64,000 bases of DNA, taken from positions 3,300,001 to 3,364,000 of the forward strand of contig CP065000.1 in NCBI GenBank assembly GCA_016700075.1. The letters are read 5' to 3'. The notes beneath the pieces are model-generated. The model was not told the DNA's origin. It was given only the letters and a program-made list of their open reading frames with translations, and made no database searches. Below are positions 26,740 to 35,428 of the stretch, piece after piece. Source of the stretch: Acidobacteriota bacterium. GTDB lineage: Bacteria > Acidobacteriota > Blastocatellia > Pyrinomonadales > Pyrinomonadaceae. The translations under genes and the position numbers were made by a program. Each line of letters starts with the position of its first letter. Positions within the stretch are counted from its first letter, which is position 1.

Positions 26740-26961
26740 GCCTCAAGTCGCCGTCAGTGAGCCTCAAGTCAGCGTCAGTGAGCCTCAATTCAGCGTCAGT
26801 GAGCCTCAATTCAGCGTCAGTGAGCCTCAATTCAGCGTCAGTGAGCCTCAATTCAGCGTCAGTGAGCCTCAATTCAGCGTCAGTGAGCCTCAAGTCGGCG
26901 TCAGTGAGCCTCAAGTCAGCGTCAGTGCGCCTCAAGTCAGCGTCAGTGCGCCTGAAGTTCA
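26740..26961. repeat. 21-bp tandem repeat array, 10 full copies plus a partial
   Basis: Ten head-to-tail 21-bp units start at 26740, 26761, 26782, 26803, 26824, 26845, 26866, 26887, 26908 and 26929, with a partial at 26950. Units read gcctcaaKtcRgcgtcagtg plus one base. Copies 3-7 are identical with t at the variable K site; the flanking copies have g there and other changes, so the array grew from the middle. Each junction forms the near-palindrome TGAGcCTCA. The array lies between the convergent purD and membrane-protein genes. Confidence 0.97.
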
Positions 26962-27525
26962 GATCTCTTTCTTTCGAAAATAGATAATTAGTGTCATCAG
27001 AGAATTCGTAGCGATCATCGCGACCGAATGCAGCGTTGTAGCGATATTGTACGCCTCCAGCGAGAGCAGGCTGAAAATGTGGCGTACGGCGTTGGCAGAA
27101 AAAAGCAATGGAGTTTCTGTTCCGGGGTTTTCCCACGTCTTTCTGATGGTCGGAACAAATGCGGCAAGGTCGATCCCTACAGCGAGGATGACGGCCGATG
27201 TCGGATCATCCGTCGTGACCCAGATCAAAATGCCCAATATCGCGACGGCAAGAAAAACGTGATCGATGAACTTGACGGAACGATAGCCCCACTTTAGGGC
27301 CAAAACGAGATTTGTGACAGTGAGGACCTCATTGATCAGCGTCGGTATTGCTCCAACTCCCGCACCGCCGGCATATTGGCCGCCCAAAACGATGCCGTTG
27401 ACCACTGACCAGATGAACCAAGTGTATGCATGGGGCCTGACGCGGCCGCGAATGATATCGATGGAATAAGAGACGTTTGCGACAAGGACCAGGATAGCCG
27501 CGATGGTTGCGAACGAGAGCTTCAT
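26959..27525 (-). CDS. Six-helix membrane protein, unknown function
   Basis: A 188-aa protein with about six hydrophobic helices and short loops. The start SFATIAAILVLVANVSYSID and the motif RPHAYTWFIWSVVNG resemble small PQ-loop/SWEET-like or other multi-helix transporters, but the family is not certain. The gene stop abuts the 21-bp repeat array. It follows the archaemetzincin gene with a 4-nt overlap (27522-27525), so the two are probably cotranscribed. Confidence 0.7.
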   Translation of the reverse strand: MKLSFATIAAILVLVANVSYSIDIIRGRVRPHAYTWFIWSVVNGIVLGGQYAGGAGVGAIPTLINEVLTVTNLVLALKWGYRSVKFIDHVFLAVAILGILIWVTTDDPTSAVILAVGIDLAAFVPTIRKTWENPGTETPLLFSANAVRHIFSLLSLEAYNIATTLHSVAMIATNSLMTLIIYFRKKEI

Positions 27526-28520
27526 CTTGTGCTGCCTCCGACGGCGGCAGCTTTCGACGTAAATTCCGCGGCCTCAGTTCGGAAGCCGGACCGGCGGGCG
27601 AATTCGGCCAGTCCTTCGTATCGATTTGCCGCGTCGAGCGAGTTTGCCCATAGAATTTTAGCCGTGCATTCGGGGCAGGCGTCGATCGGGCGTCGGTCGG
27701 TTTCGGCGAGGTGGTTCGTGCCGCTCATCACGCATTCGTATTTCGTGCAGTGGCGTATCGAGAACATATGCCCTGTCTCGTGGACAGCAATTTTCATGGT
27801 TCTAAGGAAAAAGACGTCGTCTTTCGTTCGTTCGGCGAGCCTGTAAAGCGACCAAACGCCCACTCGCTGCGAAAACGACGCCTGGCCGAAGACGAAATTC
27901 ATCGTTTCGTCGGGGAAAAGGTCCGCGGCCGTGAATGCGATCAACGCCGCCGCATCCGAAGGCAGCGACGGCACCAGGATCTCCTGCAGAATGTAGCTTG
28001 TTTTGTACTGTTTGCGGTTGAGAAGCTTGTTCTGCCGAAAGCTGTCGCTCTGTGTCGGCAGTTTTTTCGGCGGCAGACGCTTTACCGGCAGTCCGTAAAA
28101 CACCGCAAGATGATCCGCCGCCAGATCGACGGCCTTTTTGTGCCGTGGCGTAGATTCACCCAGCGGCAGAATATACAGCGTCCGGCGTTCCGCGGTCGGC
28201 CGCGTCGGATCACTTTGCAGATACTCTTCAAACGTTTGCCCCGGCTCTTTGTGTGCGCCCAACCAATCGTAAGACGCGGGCTTGCCCATCGGCGAAAAGA
28301 ACCGCTCGAGTCTCGGCATCATCGCCCGAAGCTCGTCCGCCTTTTCATCTTTCGGCGGTGCGGCCGTATTCGCAGCATTTTCGCCCGATTTCGAACAAGC
28401 CGCCGCGAAAAGACATGTGATAACGATGAGCCACGAATGCCGGAATGATTGCCAGAGAAGACTTCCAACGAAGTCTCGGCGATCTTTGCGGCCTCTGCGT
28501 TTAGAAATTGCTGTAAACAC
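27522..28520 (-). CDS. Archaemetzincin-type zinc protease, predicted lipoprotein
   Basis: A 332-aa protein with a signal ending at a lipobox (LFAAAC, Cys42), so it is probably an exported lipoprotein. The zinc site is H247-E248...H251...H257 (HETGHMFSIRH), directly followed by Cys258, Cys263 and Met265 (CTKYECVM), then CPEC at 282-285. This is the archaemetzincin pattern HExxHxxGxxHCx4CxM...CxxC, with Ser in place of the usual Gly. Archaemetzincins are common in archaea and sporadic in bacteria. GTG start at 28520, 7 nt after the aroC stop. Confidence 0.82.
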   Translation of the reverse strand: MFTAISKRRGRKDRRDFVGSLLWQSFRHSWLIVITCLFAAACSKSGENAANTAAPPKDEKADELRAMMPRLERFFSPMGKPASYDWLGAHKEPGQTFEEYLQSDPTRPTAERRTLYILPLGESTPRHKKAVDLAADHLAVFYGLPVKRLPPKKLPTQSDSFRQNKLLNRKQYKTSYILQEILVPSLPSDAAALIAFTAADLFPDETMNFVFGQASFSQRVGVWSLYRLAERTKDDVFFLRTMKIAVHETGHMFSIRHCTKYECVMSGTNHLAETDRRPIDACPECTAKILWANSLDAANRYEGLAEFARRSGFRTEAAEFTSKAAAVGGSTR

Positions 28521-28527
28521 GAGATGC

Positions 28528-29721
28528 TCAATATTCGTCGAGCTGAGCGAGATAGGCGTCGTAATTCCTCCGCATCTCGTCGATGGAATCGCCGCCGAAT
28601 TTACGCCGCATCTCGTCCGCCAGCACGACCGCCGTCATCGCTTCCGCGATCACGCCCGCTGCCGGCACGGCTGTTATGTCCGAACGCTCGAATGCGGCCT
28701 CGGACGGCTCCTTTGATTTGATATCGACTGACGCGAGCGGCTTTCGCAGCGTGGATATAGGCTTCATATAACCGCGGAGGCGGATCTCCTCGCCGTTTGT
28801 TATTCCTCCCTCAATGCCGCCGGCACGGTTGGTGTTTCTTGTGAAAGATTTAGTCAAACCACCCGCTACCGCAGGTGGCTCTGACAAGAAGATCTCATCG
28901 TGTGCCTCGGAACCGCGGCGGCCGGAGTTTGCAACGCCTTCGCCGATCTCTACAGCTTTCACGGCCTGAACGCTCATCAACGCACGAGCGAGGCGGCCGT
29001 CGAGCTTTTTTTCCCAAGAGGTGTGCGAACCGAGGCCCGCAGGCACGCCGCAGACCGCGACCTCGAAAACGCCGCCCAGCGTGTCGCCGTCGGCCTTCGC
29101 TTCGTCTATCAGACGTTTCATTTCCAATTCGCTTGTAGCGTCGGCACAACGAAGCGGTGAGTCGTCGGGAATCGCGGTGATCTCCTCCCACGGCCGCCAG
29201 AGCGGAACTGCCTGCACGCTGCCGAGCTTGATCACGTGGCTGAGGATCTCGATGCCGAACGCTGCGAGAAGCTGTTTCGCGACGGCTCCGGCGGCGACAC
29301 GGGCAGCCGTCTCGCGCGCGGACGCACGTTCTAGAATATCGCGGAGGTCAAGGGCACCAAATTTCTGCCCGCCGGCCAGATCGGCGTGACCGGGCCGCGG
29401 CCGCGTAACGACGCGGGGATTCGCCGGCTCGTTCTCCGGTGGCTCAACATTCATAACGTCCTGCCAATGCACGAAATCGCGATTCTCTATCATGAGAGCG
29501 ATCGGCGACCCGATGGAACTGCCGTGACGCACGCCGGACAATATCTCGACGGTGTCGGATTCGATCTTCATGCGTCCGCCGCGGCCGTAACCGTGTTGGC
29601 GGCGTCTCAACTCGTTGTTGATGACGGCCTTGTCGATCGCGAGGCCATATGGAACGCCTTCGACAATGGCGATGAGTGCCTTGCCGTGAGATTCGCCGGC
29701 GGTGGTGAATTTGAACTGCAC
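28528..29721 (-). CDS. aroC: Chorismate synthase
   Basis: AroC converts EPSP to chorismate, the last step of the shikimate pathway; it uses reduced FMN. The 397-aa product has the family start FTTAGESHGKALIAIVEGVP, RRRQHGYGRGGRM, and GNAGGIEGG-type segment (NRAGGIEGGITNGE). Between GSEAHDEIFL and the NRAGG segment it carries SEPPAVAGGLTKS, encoded by a REP-like palindrome (28857-28884), an in-frame insertion relative to the usual family loop. Start ATG at 29721. Confidence 0.95.
   Translation of the reverse strand: MQFKFTTAGESHGKALIAIVEGVPYGLAIDKAVINNELRRRQHGYGRGGRMKIESDTVEILSGVRHGSSIGSPIALMIENRDFVHWQDVMNVEPPENEPANPRVVTRPRPGHADLAGGQKFGALDLRDILERASARETAARVAAGAVAKQLLAAFGIEILSHVIKLGSVQAVPLWRPWEEITAIPDDSPLRCADATSELEMKRLIDEAKADGDTLGGVFEVAVCGVPAGLGSHTSWEKKLDGRLARALMSVQAVKAVEIGEGVANSGRRGSEAHDEIFLSEPPAVAGGLTKSFTRNTNRAGGIEGGITNGEEIRLRGYMKPISTLRKPLASVDIKSKEPSEAAFERSDITAVPAAGVIAEAMTAVVLADEMRRKFGGDSIDEMRRNYDAYLAQLDEY
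28857..28884. repeat. REP-like palindrome inside the aroC reading frame
   Basis: The 28-bp segment from 28857 has arms ccacc and ggtgg around gctaccgca. A near-identical copy lies at 50646-50670 (three transitions in 25 bp) upstream of purA, with an inverted partial copy at 50594-50607. In aroC it encodes the SEPPAVAGG insertion without breaking the frame. Confidence 0.8.
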
Positions 29722-29730
29722 AAAAAGATT

Positions 29731-29800
29731 TTAACGCAGAGACGCAGAGACGCGGAGAGGAAAAGGGAAAAAGTGGTCGGTGGGCAGTGAGCAGTGAGCA
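29731..29800. repeat. Short direct repeats upstream of aroC
   Basis: Three imperfect acgcagag-type units stand in a row at about 29733-29760, and cagtgag units at about 29788-29800. The 104-bp gap between aroC and the DMT gene is largely made of these stuttering sequences. Confidence 0.7.
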
Positions 29801-29825
29801 GAAGACACCTAGAGCCTTTTACTTA

Positions 29826-30755
29826 TCACTCATCACTTGATCCCTCTGTGTCCTCTGTAGTGAACGACTTTTCTTTCCGTCTGAAAATTATCAGACCGAC
29901 GGCGCCGACGATGAGCAGGCCGCCGATGCCTGTTTGCGGCGGCAGAGTTTCGCCGAGCACCGCCCATCCGATCACGACCGCGAGCAGCGGCGTGACGAGC
30001 GATATCATCATCGCTTTTGTAGATTCGATACGGCTGAGCATCCAATAATAGAGCCAGAACGCCGTGACCGTGCCCAAAATGCTCAGGTACAGCACGCAGA
30101 TGACCGCACGCCGCGTCCAATTGTGCGACACGGGCGAGCCTTCGACCGCGAAGCTGTAGATCAACACCGGCGGAAGACCGCAGATCATTTGGCTGAAAAC
30201 AAGCGACGCAGGGTGAATGCCCGCACCGCGAGCTTTGACGAGTATGGAGCCCTGTGCCGCAGCATATGAGCCGACGACTATCGCTGCACATCCCGCGAAC
30301 GCCATCCAATTCTCAACGCGAAGCTGATCGCGGAAGATCACGCCTACACCGATGATTCCGATCACGACCGCAATTGCCTTCTGAAAGGTCAGCTTTTCAC
30401 TGGGCAGAAAAATCCGTGCGAGCACGAGCCCGAACACGGTTATCATCGCCTGCAGCACGGCGGCGAGGCCCGACGTGATATATTGCTCGCCCCAAAAGAC
30501 AAGGCTGTAGTTGACCGAAAACTGCAGAACGCCTGTGATCGCGATGAGCTTCCAGTGTTCACGCGTTCGCGGCAGCGGAATGGAGTAGAAGCGAATAAGT
30601 GCGAACAGAACGAGGCCCGAAACTATGAACCGCGACGATGCAAAGGCGAGCGGCGGCAGGTCTTCGAGGCCGATCTTGATGAAGATCCACGTCGTGCTCC
30701 AAATGACGGCCAGCACCACCCACACGAAAACAATGAGGCCGCGGCGTTCAGGCAT
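29826..30755 (-). CDS. EamA/DMT-family transporter
   Basis: A 309-aa inner-membrane protein with about ten helices in two EamA halves; typical segments are WSTTWIFIKIGLEDLPPLAF at the start of half one and TVTAFWLYYWMLSRIESTKA in half two. Substrate unknown; this branch often exports amino acids or metabolites. The start overlaps the rsmD end by 8 nt, suggesting coupling. It is not close to the other DMT gene at 10.8 kb in sequence. Confidence 0.9.
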   Translation of the reverse strand: MPERRGLIVFVWVVLAVIWSTTWIFIKIGLEDLPPLAFASSRFIVSGLVLFALIRFYSIPLPRTREHWKLIAITGVLQFSVNYSLVFWGEQYITSGLAAVLQAMITVFGLVLARIFLPSEKLTFQKAIAVVIGIIGVGVIFRDQLRVENWMAFAGCAAIVVGSYAAAQGSILVKARGAGIHPASLVFSQMICGLPPVLIYSFAVEGSPVSHNWTRRAVICVLYLSILGTVTAFWLYYWMLSRIESTKAMMISLVTPLLAVVIGWAVLGETLPPQTGIGGLLIVGAVGLIIFRRKEKSFTTEDTEGSSDE

Positions 30756-31299
30756 TTTCGTAAAATGAGAGCGTCGTTTCGCCTTGTTTCAAGAGCCGCC
30801 AGCGGCGCAAATTTCCGATAGTCTCTCGCATCGGCGTTTTAGTATGATGCTCTACGATGACGACTCCGCCTTCGAGCAATAGTTCCGGCCGGCCGCCGAA
30901 TTCCAGCATTACGGGCATATAGTCGCTGTCATACGGCGGATCGAAATAGACGATATCCCAGCCGAGCGGATGTTCGCGGCCGGCGAAATTCTCAGCCGAA
31001 AAACCGACGACCTCAGTTTGCGATTCGGGAACGGCAAGTTTGTCTAAATTCTCCTCGATCAGAGCACACGAACGCTTTGATCGATCGACGAATGTTACAA
31101 AACCAACGCCGCGTGAAATGGCCTCGATCCCAACGGCGCCCGTTCCCGCACACAGGTCGAGGAAGCGCGTCTCGTCGTCTATCAGCGGTGCGATGATATT
31201 GAAAAGCGTCTCGCGAAGACGATCGGACGTTGGGCGGATCTTGTTGTCAGCCGGAGTTTTGAGGATACGTCCGCCATATTTTCCGCCGATCACACGCAT
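30748..31299 (-). CDS. rsmD: 16S rRNA (guanine966-N2)-methyltransferase RsmD
   Basis: RsmD methylates G966 of 16S rRNA in the small ribosomal subunit. The 183-aa product has MRVIGGKYGGRILKTP at the start, a SAM site (FLDLCAGTGAVGIEAISRG) and the catalytic (D/N)PPY motif (YFDPPYDSDY). The ATG at 31299 matches the family N-terminus; the frame extends further to 31392 and would overlap recG. It follows recG in the same direction. Confidence 0.93.
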   Translation of the reverse strand: MRVIGGKYGGRILKTPADNKIRPTSDRLRETLFNIIAPLIDDETRFLDLCAGTGAVGIEAISRGVGFVTFVDRSKRSCALIEENLDKLAVPESQTEVVGFSAENFAGREHPLGWDIVYFDPPYDSDYMPVMLEFGGRPELLLEGGVVIVEHHTKTPMRETIGNLRRWRLLKQGETTLSFYENA

Positions 31300-31348
31300 C
31301 GCGTTTGAGTCTATTACATCGGGCCACACGTGGGCAAAAGGAAGCCTT

Positions 31349-33592
31349 TCAACCGATCTTACCAAGCCGAAACTGCGAGCTTGTCGTGGCATAGCGGATC
31401 ATCTGTTTCGTCTCGTTGGAATGCCGGCGTTTTGTGAGATATTCTCCGGCGATACTGCGGGCGACGAGCAAAATATCCATGTCACGGACGAGATTTGCGA
31501 CCTTGAACGTTTCCAAGCCCGACTGCCGGGTGCCCAGAATTTCGCCCTGGCCGCGTATTTCCAGATCCTTTTCCGCTATCTTGAAACCGTCGGAAGTTTC
31601 TTCCATGATGCCCAGCCGCTCACGGGCAACTGCGGTCTTTTTGTCGCTCGTCATCAGAACGCAATAGCTTTGATCCGAGCCGCGTCCGACGCGTCCGCGT
31701 AGCTGATGAAGTTGCGAAAGGCCGAAGCGTTCGGCGTGTTCAATGACCATCAGCGAGGCATTAGCCACATCAACGCCGACCTCGATAACGGTTGTCGAAA
31801 CAAGGATGTCGAGTTCACCCGAAACGAACGCCGACATCACCTTTTCCTTTTCCGCCGGCTTCATCTTGCCGTGAACCAGCCCGACGCGGCGATGCGGGAA
31901 GATCTTGTCACGCAATTCTTCAAACGTAGCCACCGCCGCCTTCAGATCGACCTTTTCCGATTCCTCGACCAAAGGGCAGACGACATAAGATTGACGGCCG
32001 TGCTTGAGTTCGCGTTCGATGCCTTTGTATACGCCGCGGCGTTGGTCCTCGCCGACGACAACCGTTTTTATCGGCGTTCGACCGGGCGGCATTTCGTCAA
32101 TGATCGAAACGTCGAGGTCGCCGTAAACCGTCATTGCGAGCGATCGCGGGATCGGCGTCGCGGTCATCACCAAGATGTCAGTGTTCGGGCCGAGAGCCTT
32201 TAATGCGGCACGCTGCAATACGCCAAAACGATGTTGTTCGTCGATCACGGCGATGCCGAGGCGGTCAAACTTAACGGCGTCGGATATAAGTGCATGCGTG
32301 CCGATGACGAGGTCGGCATCGCCCGCAGCGACGGCTTCGCGGAGTTTCTTTTTCGCGGCGGAACGAACGCTTCCGGTCAGAAGCTCAATTCGAAAGTCGA
32401 GGCCGTTGAGGAGTTTCTGCGCATTACGAAAATGCTGTTCGGCAAGAATTTCTGTCGGAGCCATCAGCGCGGCCTGATAGCCGTTCTCGACGACAGCCAG
32501 CATTGCGAGAAATGCGACGATGGTCTTGCCGCTGCCGACGTCGCCCTGCACGAGGCGGTTCATCGGCTTGTCGCTTTTCAGATCAGCAAATATCTCGCCG
32601 ATGACGCGTTTCTGTCCGGCGGTGAGGCGAAAGGGAAGTATGCGTTTCAGATCGCTGCGGATCGAATCTGTGATCTCGATCGTCGCGGCTTTCGGTTCGC
32701 GGAGTCGTTCGCCGCGCAGCAACTGCATCGAAAATGAAAGCCAGAAGAATTCGTCAAAGATCAGCCGTTCGTGAGCAGGCGAACGCATCTGTTCGTATTC
32801 GTCCAGCTTGGCGTCAGCCGGAGGAAAGTGTATGTCGCGAACAGCATCCGACGCCGCTATGAGTTTCGCCCGACTGCGAATATCGGCAGGCAAAGGGTCG
32901 GCAGTTTCATCGAACGACGAAATAACGGAGTGCATTATTTCACGAATGCGTTTTGTCTGAAACGTCCCGAGTTTGCGATAGACAGGAACTCGGCCCGTAT
33001 GGACCGAAGCGAGCGACGGATCGGAAATGTTGTCGTCTGTTTCGTCGGCCGGTATCACTTCAGCCTCGTCAGGCGAAGGAAGAATTTCCAGTTCATCCGG
33101 TTTTTGTATCATCAAGACGACCCCACTCGATCCGGCTTCCCATTTGCCGTGTGCGACGAAATGCGTTCCGCGTTTGAATCGTGCTGTCTGCCAATCGATG
33201 ATGTGCGGAGCCTGCTTGCCGGAGATGAACCATTTGATCTTGACCGGGCGATAGCGGCCGTCGGCGTCGCCTGCTATGACCTCAAAAAGATAAAGCGGCG
33301 GTTTTCGCGGGTCGCGATTCTTGCCGACGCGTATGGCTCCGGCGTTGCGTACATAAAGCTCTGCGGCGGCTGTCATTCCCGGACGCAGCTGATCGAGAGG
33401 CAGAAAATTCGAGCGGTCCTCGTATCGCATCGGCAGGTAGCCGAGCAGGTCGCCGACCGTGACGTCCTCCGGCTCGGCTTTGCCGGCAGTCTTTTTCAAT
33501 GCGGCGGCAAGTTTCCACGCCGCCGCGGCAGAAATGCCCGCAACACCGAGGCGGGAAAGTTCGACAACCTTGTTGTCCAGCGTCAAGCCCAT
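31349..33592 (-). CDS. recG: ATP-dependent DNA helicase RecG
   Basis: RecG regresses stalled replication forks and processes branched DNA. The 747-aa product has the N-terminal wedge/OB domain (LLGYLPMRYEDRSNF; GRVPVYRKLG), helicase motif I GDVGSGKT, motif II DEQHRFGV, motif III MTATPIPRSLAM, and C-terminal RFGLSQLHQLRGRVGRG. No Shine-Dalgarno sequence precedes the ATG. rsmD lies downstream and rpsT upstream, with a terminator between rpsT and recG. Confidence 0.97.
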   Translation of the reverse strand: MGLTLDNKVVELSRLGVAGISAAAAWKLAAALKKTAGKAEPEDVTVGDLLGYLPMRYEDRSNFLPLDQLRPGMTAAAELYVRNAGAIRVGKNRDPRKPPLYLFEVIAGDADGRYRPVKIKWFISGKQAPHIIDWQTARFKRGTHFVAHGKWEAGSSGVVLMIQKPDELEILPSPDEAEVIPADETDDNISDPSLASVHTGRVPVYRKLGTFQTKRIREIMHSVISSFDETADPLPADIRSRAKLIAASDAVRDIHFPPADAKLDEYEQMRSPAHERLIFDEFFWLSFSMQLLRGERLREPKAATIEITDSIRSDLKRILPFRLTAGQKRVIGEIFADLKSDKPMNRLVQGDVGSGKTIVAFLAMLAVVENGYQAALMAPTEILAEQHFRNAQKLLNGLDFRIELLTGSVRSAAKKKLREAVAAGDADLVIGTHALISDAVKFDRLGIAVIDEQHRFGVLQRAALKALGPNTDILVMTATPIPRSLAMTVYGDLDVSIIDEMPPGRTPIKTVVVGEDQRRGVYKGIERELKHGRQSYVVCPLVEESEKVDLKAAVATFEELRDKIFPHRRVGLVHGKMKPAEKEKVMSAFVSGELDILVSTTVIEVGVDVANASLMVIEHAERFGLSQLHQLRGRVGRGSDQSYCVLMTSDKKTAVARERLGIMEETSDGFKIAEKDLEIRGQGEILGTRQSGLETFKVANLVRDMDILLVARSIAGEYLTKRRHSNETKQMIRYATTSSQFRLGKIG

Positions 33593-33644
33593 GTGTTGAG
33601 TCGCATTTTCTCACACGTAGGACGCATATGTCCTGTACGCAGGC

Positions 33645-33679
33645 AAAAGAAAAACGAGCCGGCACAAGCCGGCTCGTTT
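33645..33679 (-). terminator. Intrinsic terminator of rpsT
   Basis: A perfect 12-bp stem aaacgagccggc (33652-33663) / gccggctcgttt (33668-33679) with a 4-nt loop. On the minus strand it is followed by ttttcttttg. It lies 30 nt after the rpsT stop. Confidence 0.93.
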
Positions 33680-33708
33680 CCCTGATCTGTGTGGGGCGAC
33701 GCGAAGAT

Positions 33709-33972
33709 CTACGCCATTTCGTTGACGTGTTTGGTCAGACGCGATTTGTATCGGGCAGCAGTATTTTTGTGCAGCACACCTTTGTTGACCGCCTTGTCGA
33801 TCAATGCGACCGTCGGGTTGAGCAATTCCACGCTCGCGGACTTATCGTGGCTCGCGATGGTCGAGCGAAGCTTCTTGATGGCCGTTCGCAAACGGCTGCG
33901 GTTGCTTCGATTGATGAGGTTGCGTTTTTCGTTCTGCCGAACGCGTTTTTCTGCTGACTTATGATTCGCCAT
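33709..33972 (-). CDS. rpsT: 30S ribosomal protein S20
   Basis: An 87-aa, strongly basic, all-helical protein that binds 16S rRNA near its 5' domain. The start ANHKSAEKRVRQNEKRN and the end HKNTAARYKSRLTKHVNEMA are typical of S20. It is a single-gene unit closed by the terminator at 33645-33679. The region upstream has no Shine-Dalgarno sequence. Confidence 0.97.
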   Translation of the reverse strand: MANHKSAEKRVRQNEKRNLINRSNRSRLRTAIKKLRSTIASHDKSASVELLNPTVALIDKAVNKGVLHKNTAARYKSRLTKHVNEMA

Positions 33973-34051
33973 AAATAACTATCGGCTTTTCGATATGCGA
34001 AAAGCAAAACCTAAATTTTAATGTTGGCGAAGAGTGATGTCAAGGCAAGAC

Positions 34052-34858
34052 TCACTCTTGGAATTTGAGTGCGAGCGAGTGCATGACGTCGACGAAAAGA
34101 GCAAGTATCGGCGGATAGAAGAGCAACTCGGCGTCAGCATTCGTTCCGAACATCTGAGGAAAAGAATTAGCTGCCGCGCCGACCTGCGATCCGATAACCA
34201 AGCCCGCAGCCAGTGAACCGAGAGTAAGAAAGATCAATACTGTACCGACCGCCAACCGCGAATAACGCCGTTCTTCCGTCAGATCGTCCTCTAACAGCGA
34301 TTCATGTATCTGTTCGCTTGTAACGGTATAGCGCTCGATGCCGTCCTTTAGCCGACTGAAGAGCTTTATAAGGGCGACGATGAACAAGGTAACAATGACC
34401 AATTTCCCGATCACTCCGGATTCGGTAAACAGCCGCGGCTTGAGCAGCGTTGTCAAAAAGCAGGCGATAAAGAACGCAGCGAGCGGAAAGACCGCCTTTT
34501 GAAAGGCAACGGCCTCGCGCCTCTCTTCTTCCAGCAGACGGTCGATGATCTCGCCGTAACGCTTTTCCGCCACCATTTGCCGCCAGCGGGCAACAATAGG
34601 GTTTGCTGCCTCGAAACCGTTCCCGTCGCCGTTTGCGGCAGCAGTGATTTCTGCCAGCTGCCGATCGTATCTAGCACGCTCTCGCGGTTTTCCAAGCACC
34701 TCGTAGGCTTCGGCAATGGCGGCAAACCTGACCGCTGTATCTTCGCTGCCATGCTCACTGTCAGGATGCAGGCGGCGGGCGAGACGGCGATAGGCCGATT
34801 TTATCTCGGCGTTGGACGCCTTCGGGGAAACTTTGAGGATCTCGTAATAATTGACCAT
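34052..34858 (-). CDS. J-domain membrane protein
   Basis: A 268-aa protein with an N-terminal J domain (YYEILKVSPKASNAEIKSAY, HPD motif in RRLHPDSEHG, about residues 1-66), a charged linker, then three or four membrane helices (for example VFPLAAFFIACFLTTLL and LAVGTVLIFLTLGSLAAGL). J domains recruit DnaK, so this protein may bring DnaK to the membrane. The ATG at 34858 (VNYYEILK) is chosen over the one four codons upstream because it fits the J-domain start. Confidence 0.85.
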   Translation of the reverse strand: MVNYYEILKVSPKASNAEIKSAYRRLARRLHPDSEHGSEDTAVRFAAIAEAYEVLGKPRERARYDRQLAEITAAANGDGNGFEAANPIVARWRQMVAEKRYGEIIDRLLEEERREAVAFQKAVFPLAAFFIACFLTTLLKPRLFTESGVIGKLVIVTLFIVALIKLFSRLKDGIERYTVTSEQIHESLLEDDLTEERRYSRLAVGTVLIFLTLGSLAAGLVIGSQVGAAANSFPQMFGTNADAELLFYPPILALFVDVMHSLALKFQE

Positions 34859-34956
34859 GCGGCCTTGCAACGACGGGCAGGAGCCGGCAGGGAAACTGAA
34901 ACAACCTGCCGTCGCACGGGATTATAGCACAGACCCTGAGGCTGGCCTTCAAATGC

Positions 34957-35373
34957 TTAGTCCAGATGATCGATCTGCAGAGCGATCGGCGATGCACCGG
35001 AGAGCTTGACCGCATCGATAACTTTCGCGACTTTTCCGTATTCTGCTGTTCGAGGTGCTCGTATGAAGACGGCATATTCGGCCTGAAGCCGCTTTCTTTC
35101 TTCAACAACGGCTTTCAGGCGATATATCAACGCCGTCTGGTCCTGTGCGTTGCCGAGACCGCGTTCGCCGTTCAGCGAAATGGAATCTCCGTGGTCAAGC
35201 GAGACGACTAGCGTATGCGGGTGAGGCTTTACGTCGGGCGAGATATTCTTCGGCTCAGCCGGAATATTTGCTTTGAAAGCGGTCGGTTTCATCGGTGCCG
35301 CGACCATAAAGATGATCAGCATCACGAGCAGAACGTCGATCAGCGGCGTTACGTTGATATTCGGCTTTGTCAT
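34957..35373 (-). CDS. exbD: ExbD/TolR-family biopolymer transport protein
   Basis: A 138-aa protein with one N-terminal membrane helix carrying the conserved aspartate (INVTPLIDVLLVMLIIFMV), the proton-path residue of ExbD/TolR, and a periplasmic C-terminal domain. These work with ExbB/TolQ and TonB/TolA. The start ATG at 35373 has aaggaggg 6-13 nt upstream. No exbB or tonB gene lies nearby; it sits 55 nt downstream of pabB in the same direction. Confidence 0.88.
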   Translation of the reverse strand: MTKPNINVTPLIDVLLVMLIIFMVAAPMKPTAFKANIPAEPKNISPDVKPHPHTLVVSLDHGDSISLNGERGLGNAQDQTALIYRLKAVVEERKRLQAEYAVFIRAPRTAEYGKVAKVIDAVKLSGASPIALQIDHLD

Positions 35374-35428
35374 TAGGGTGCCCTCCTTGATGTTGGTATA
35401 GACACCGCAAACGCCGAATTGTTCCATG

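Noticed and set aside
26740..26961. Regularly repeated units that might be a CRISPR array
   Set aside because: The repeats are head-to-tail 21-bp units without any unique spacers, and no cas genes are near.
26651..27136. A minus-strand open frame giving a 7-residue repeat protein (LRLTDAE-type)
   Set aside because: The 21-bp period keeps frames open on both strands. The frame overlaps the ends of purD and the membrane-protein gene in conflicting frames and has no start signal.
27711..28448. A 245-codon open frame antisense to the archaemetzincin gene
   Set aside because: Arg-rich shadow composition; the minus-strand gene has a full zinc-protease motif.
32771..33685. A 304-codon open frame antisense to recG
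   Set aside because: RecG motifs on the minus strand are complete, and the antisense product has shadow composition and no signals.
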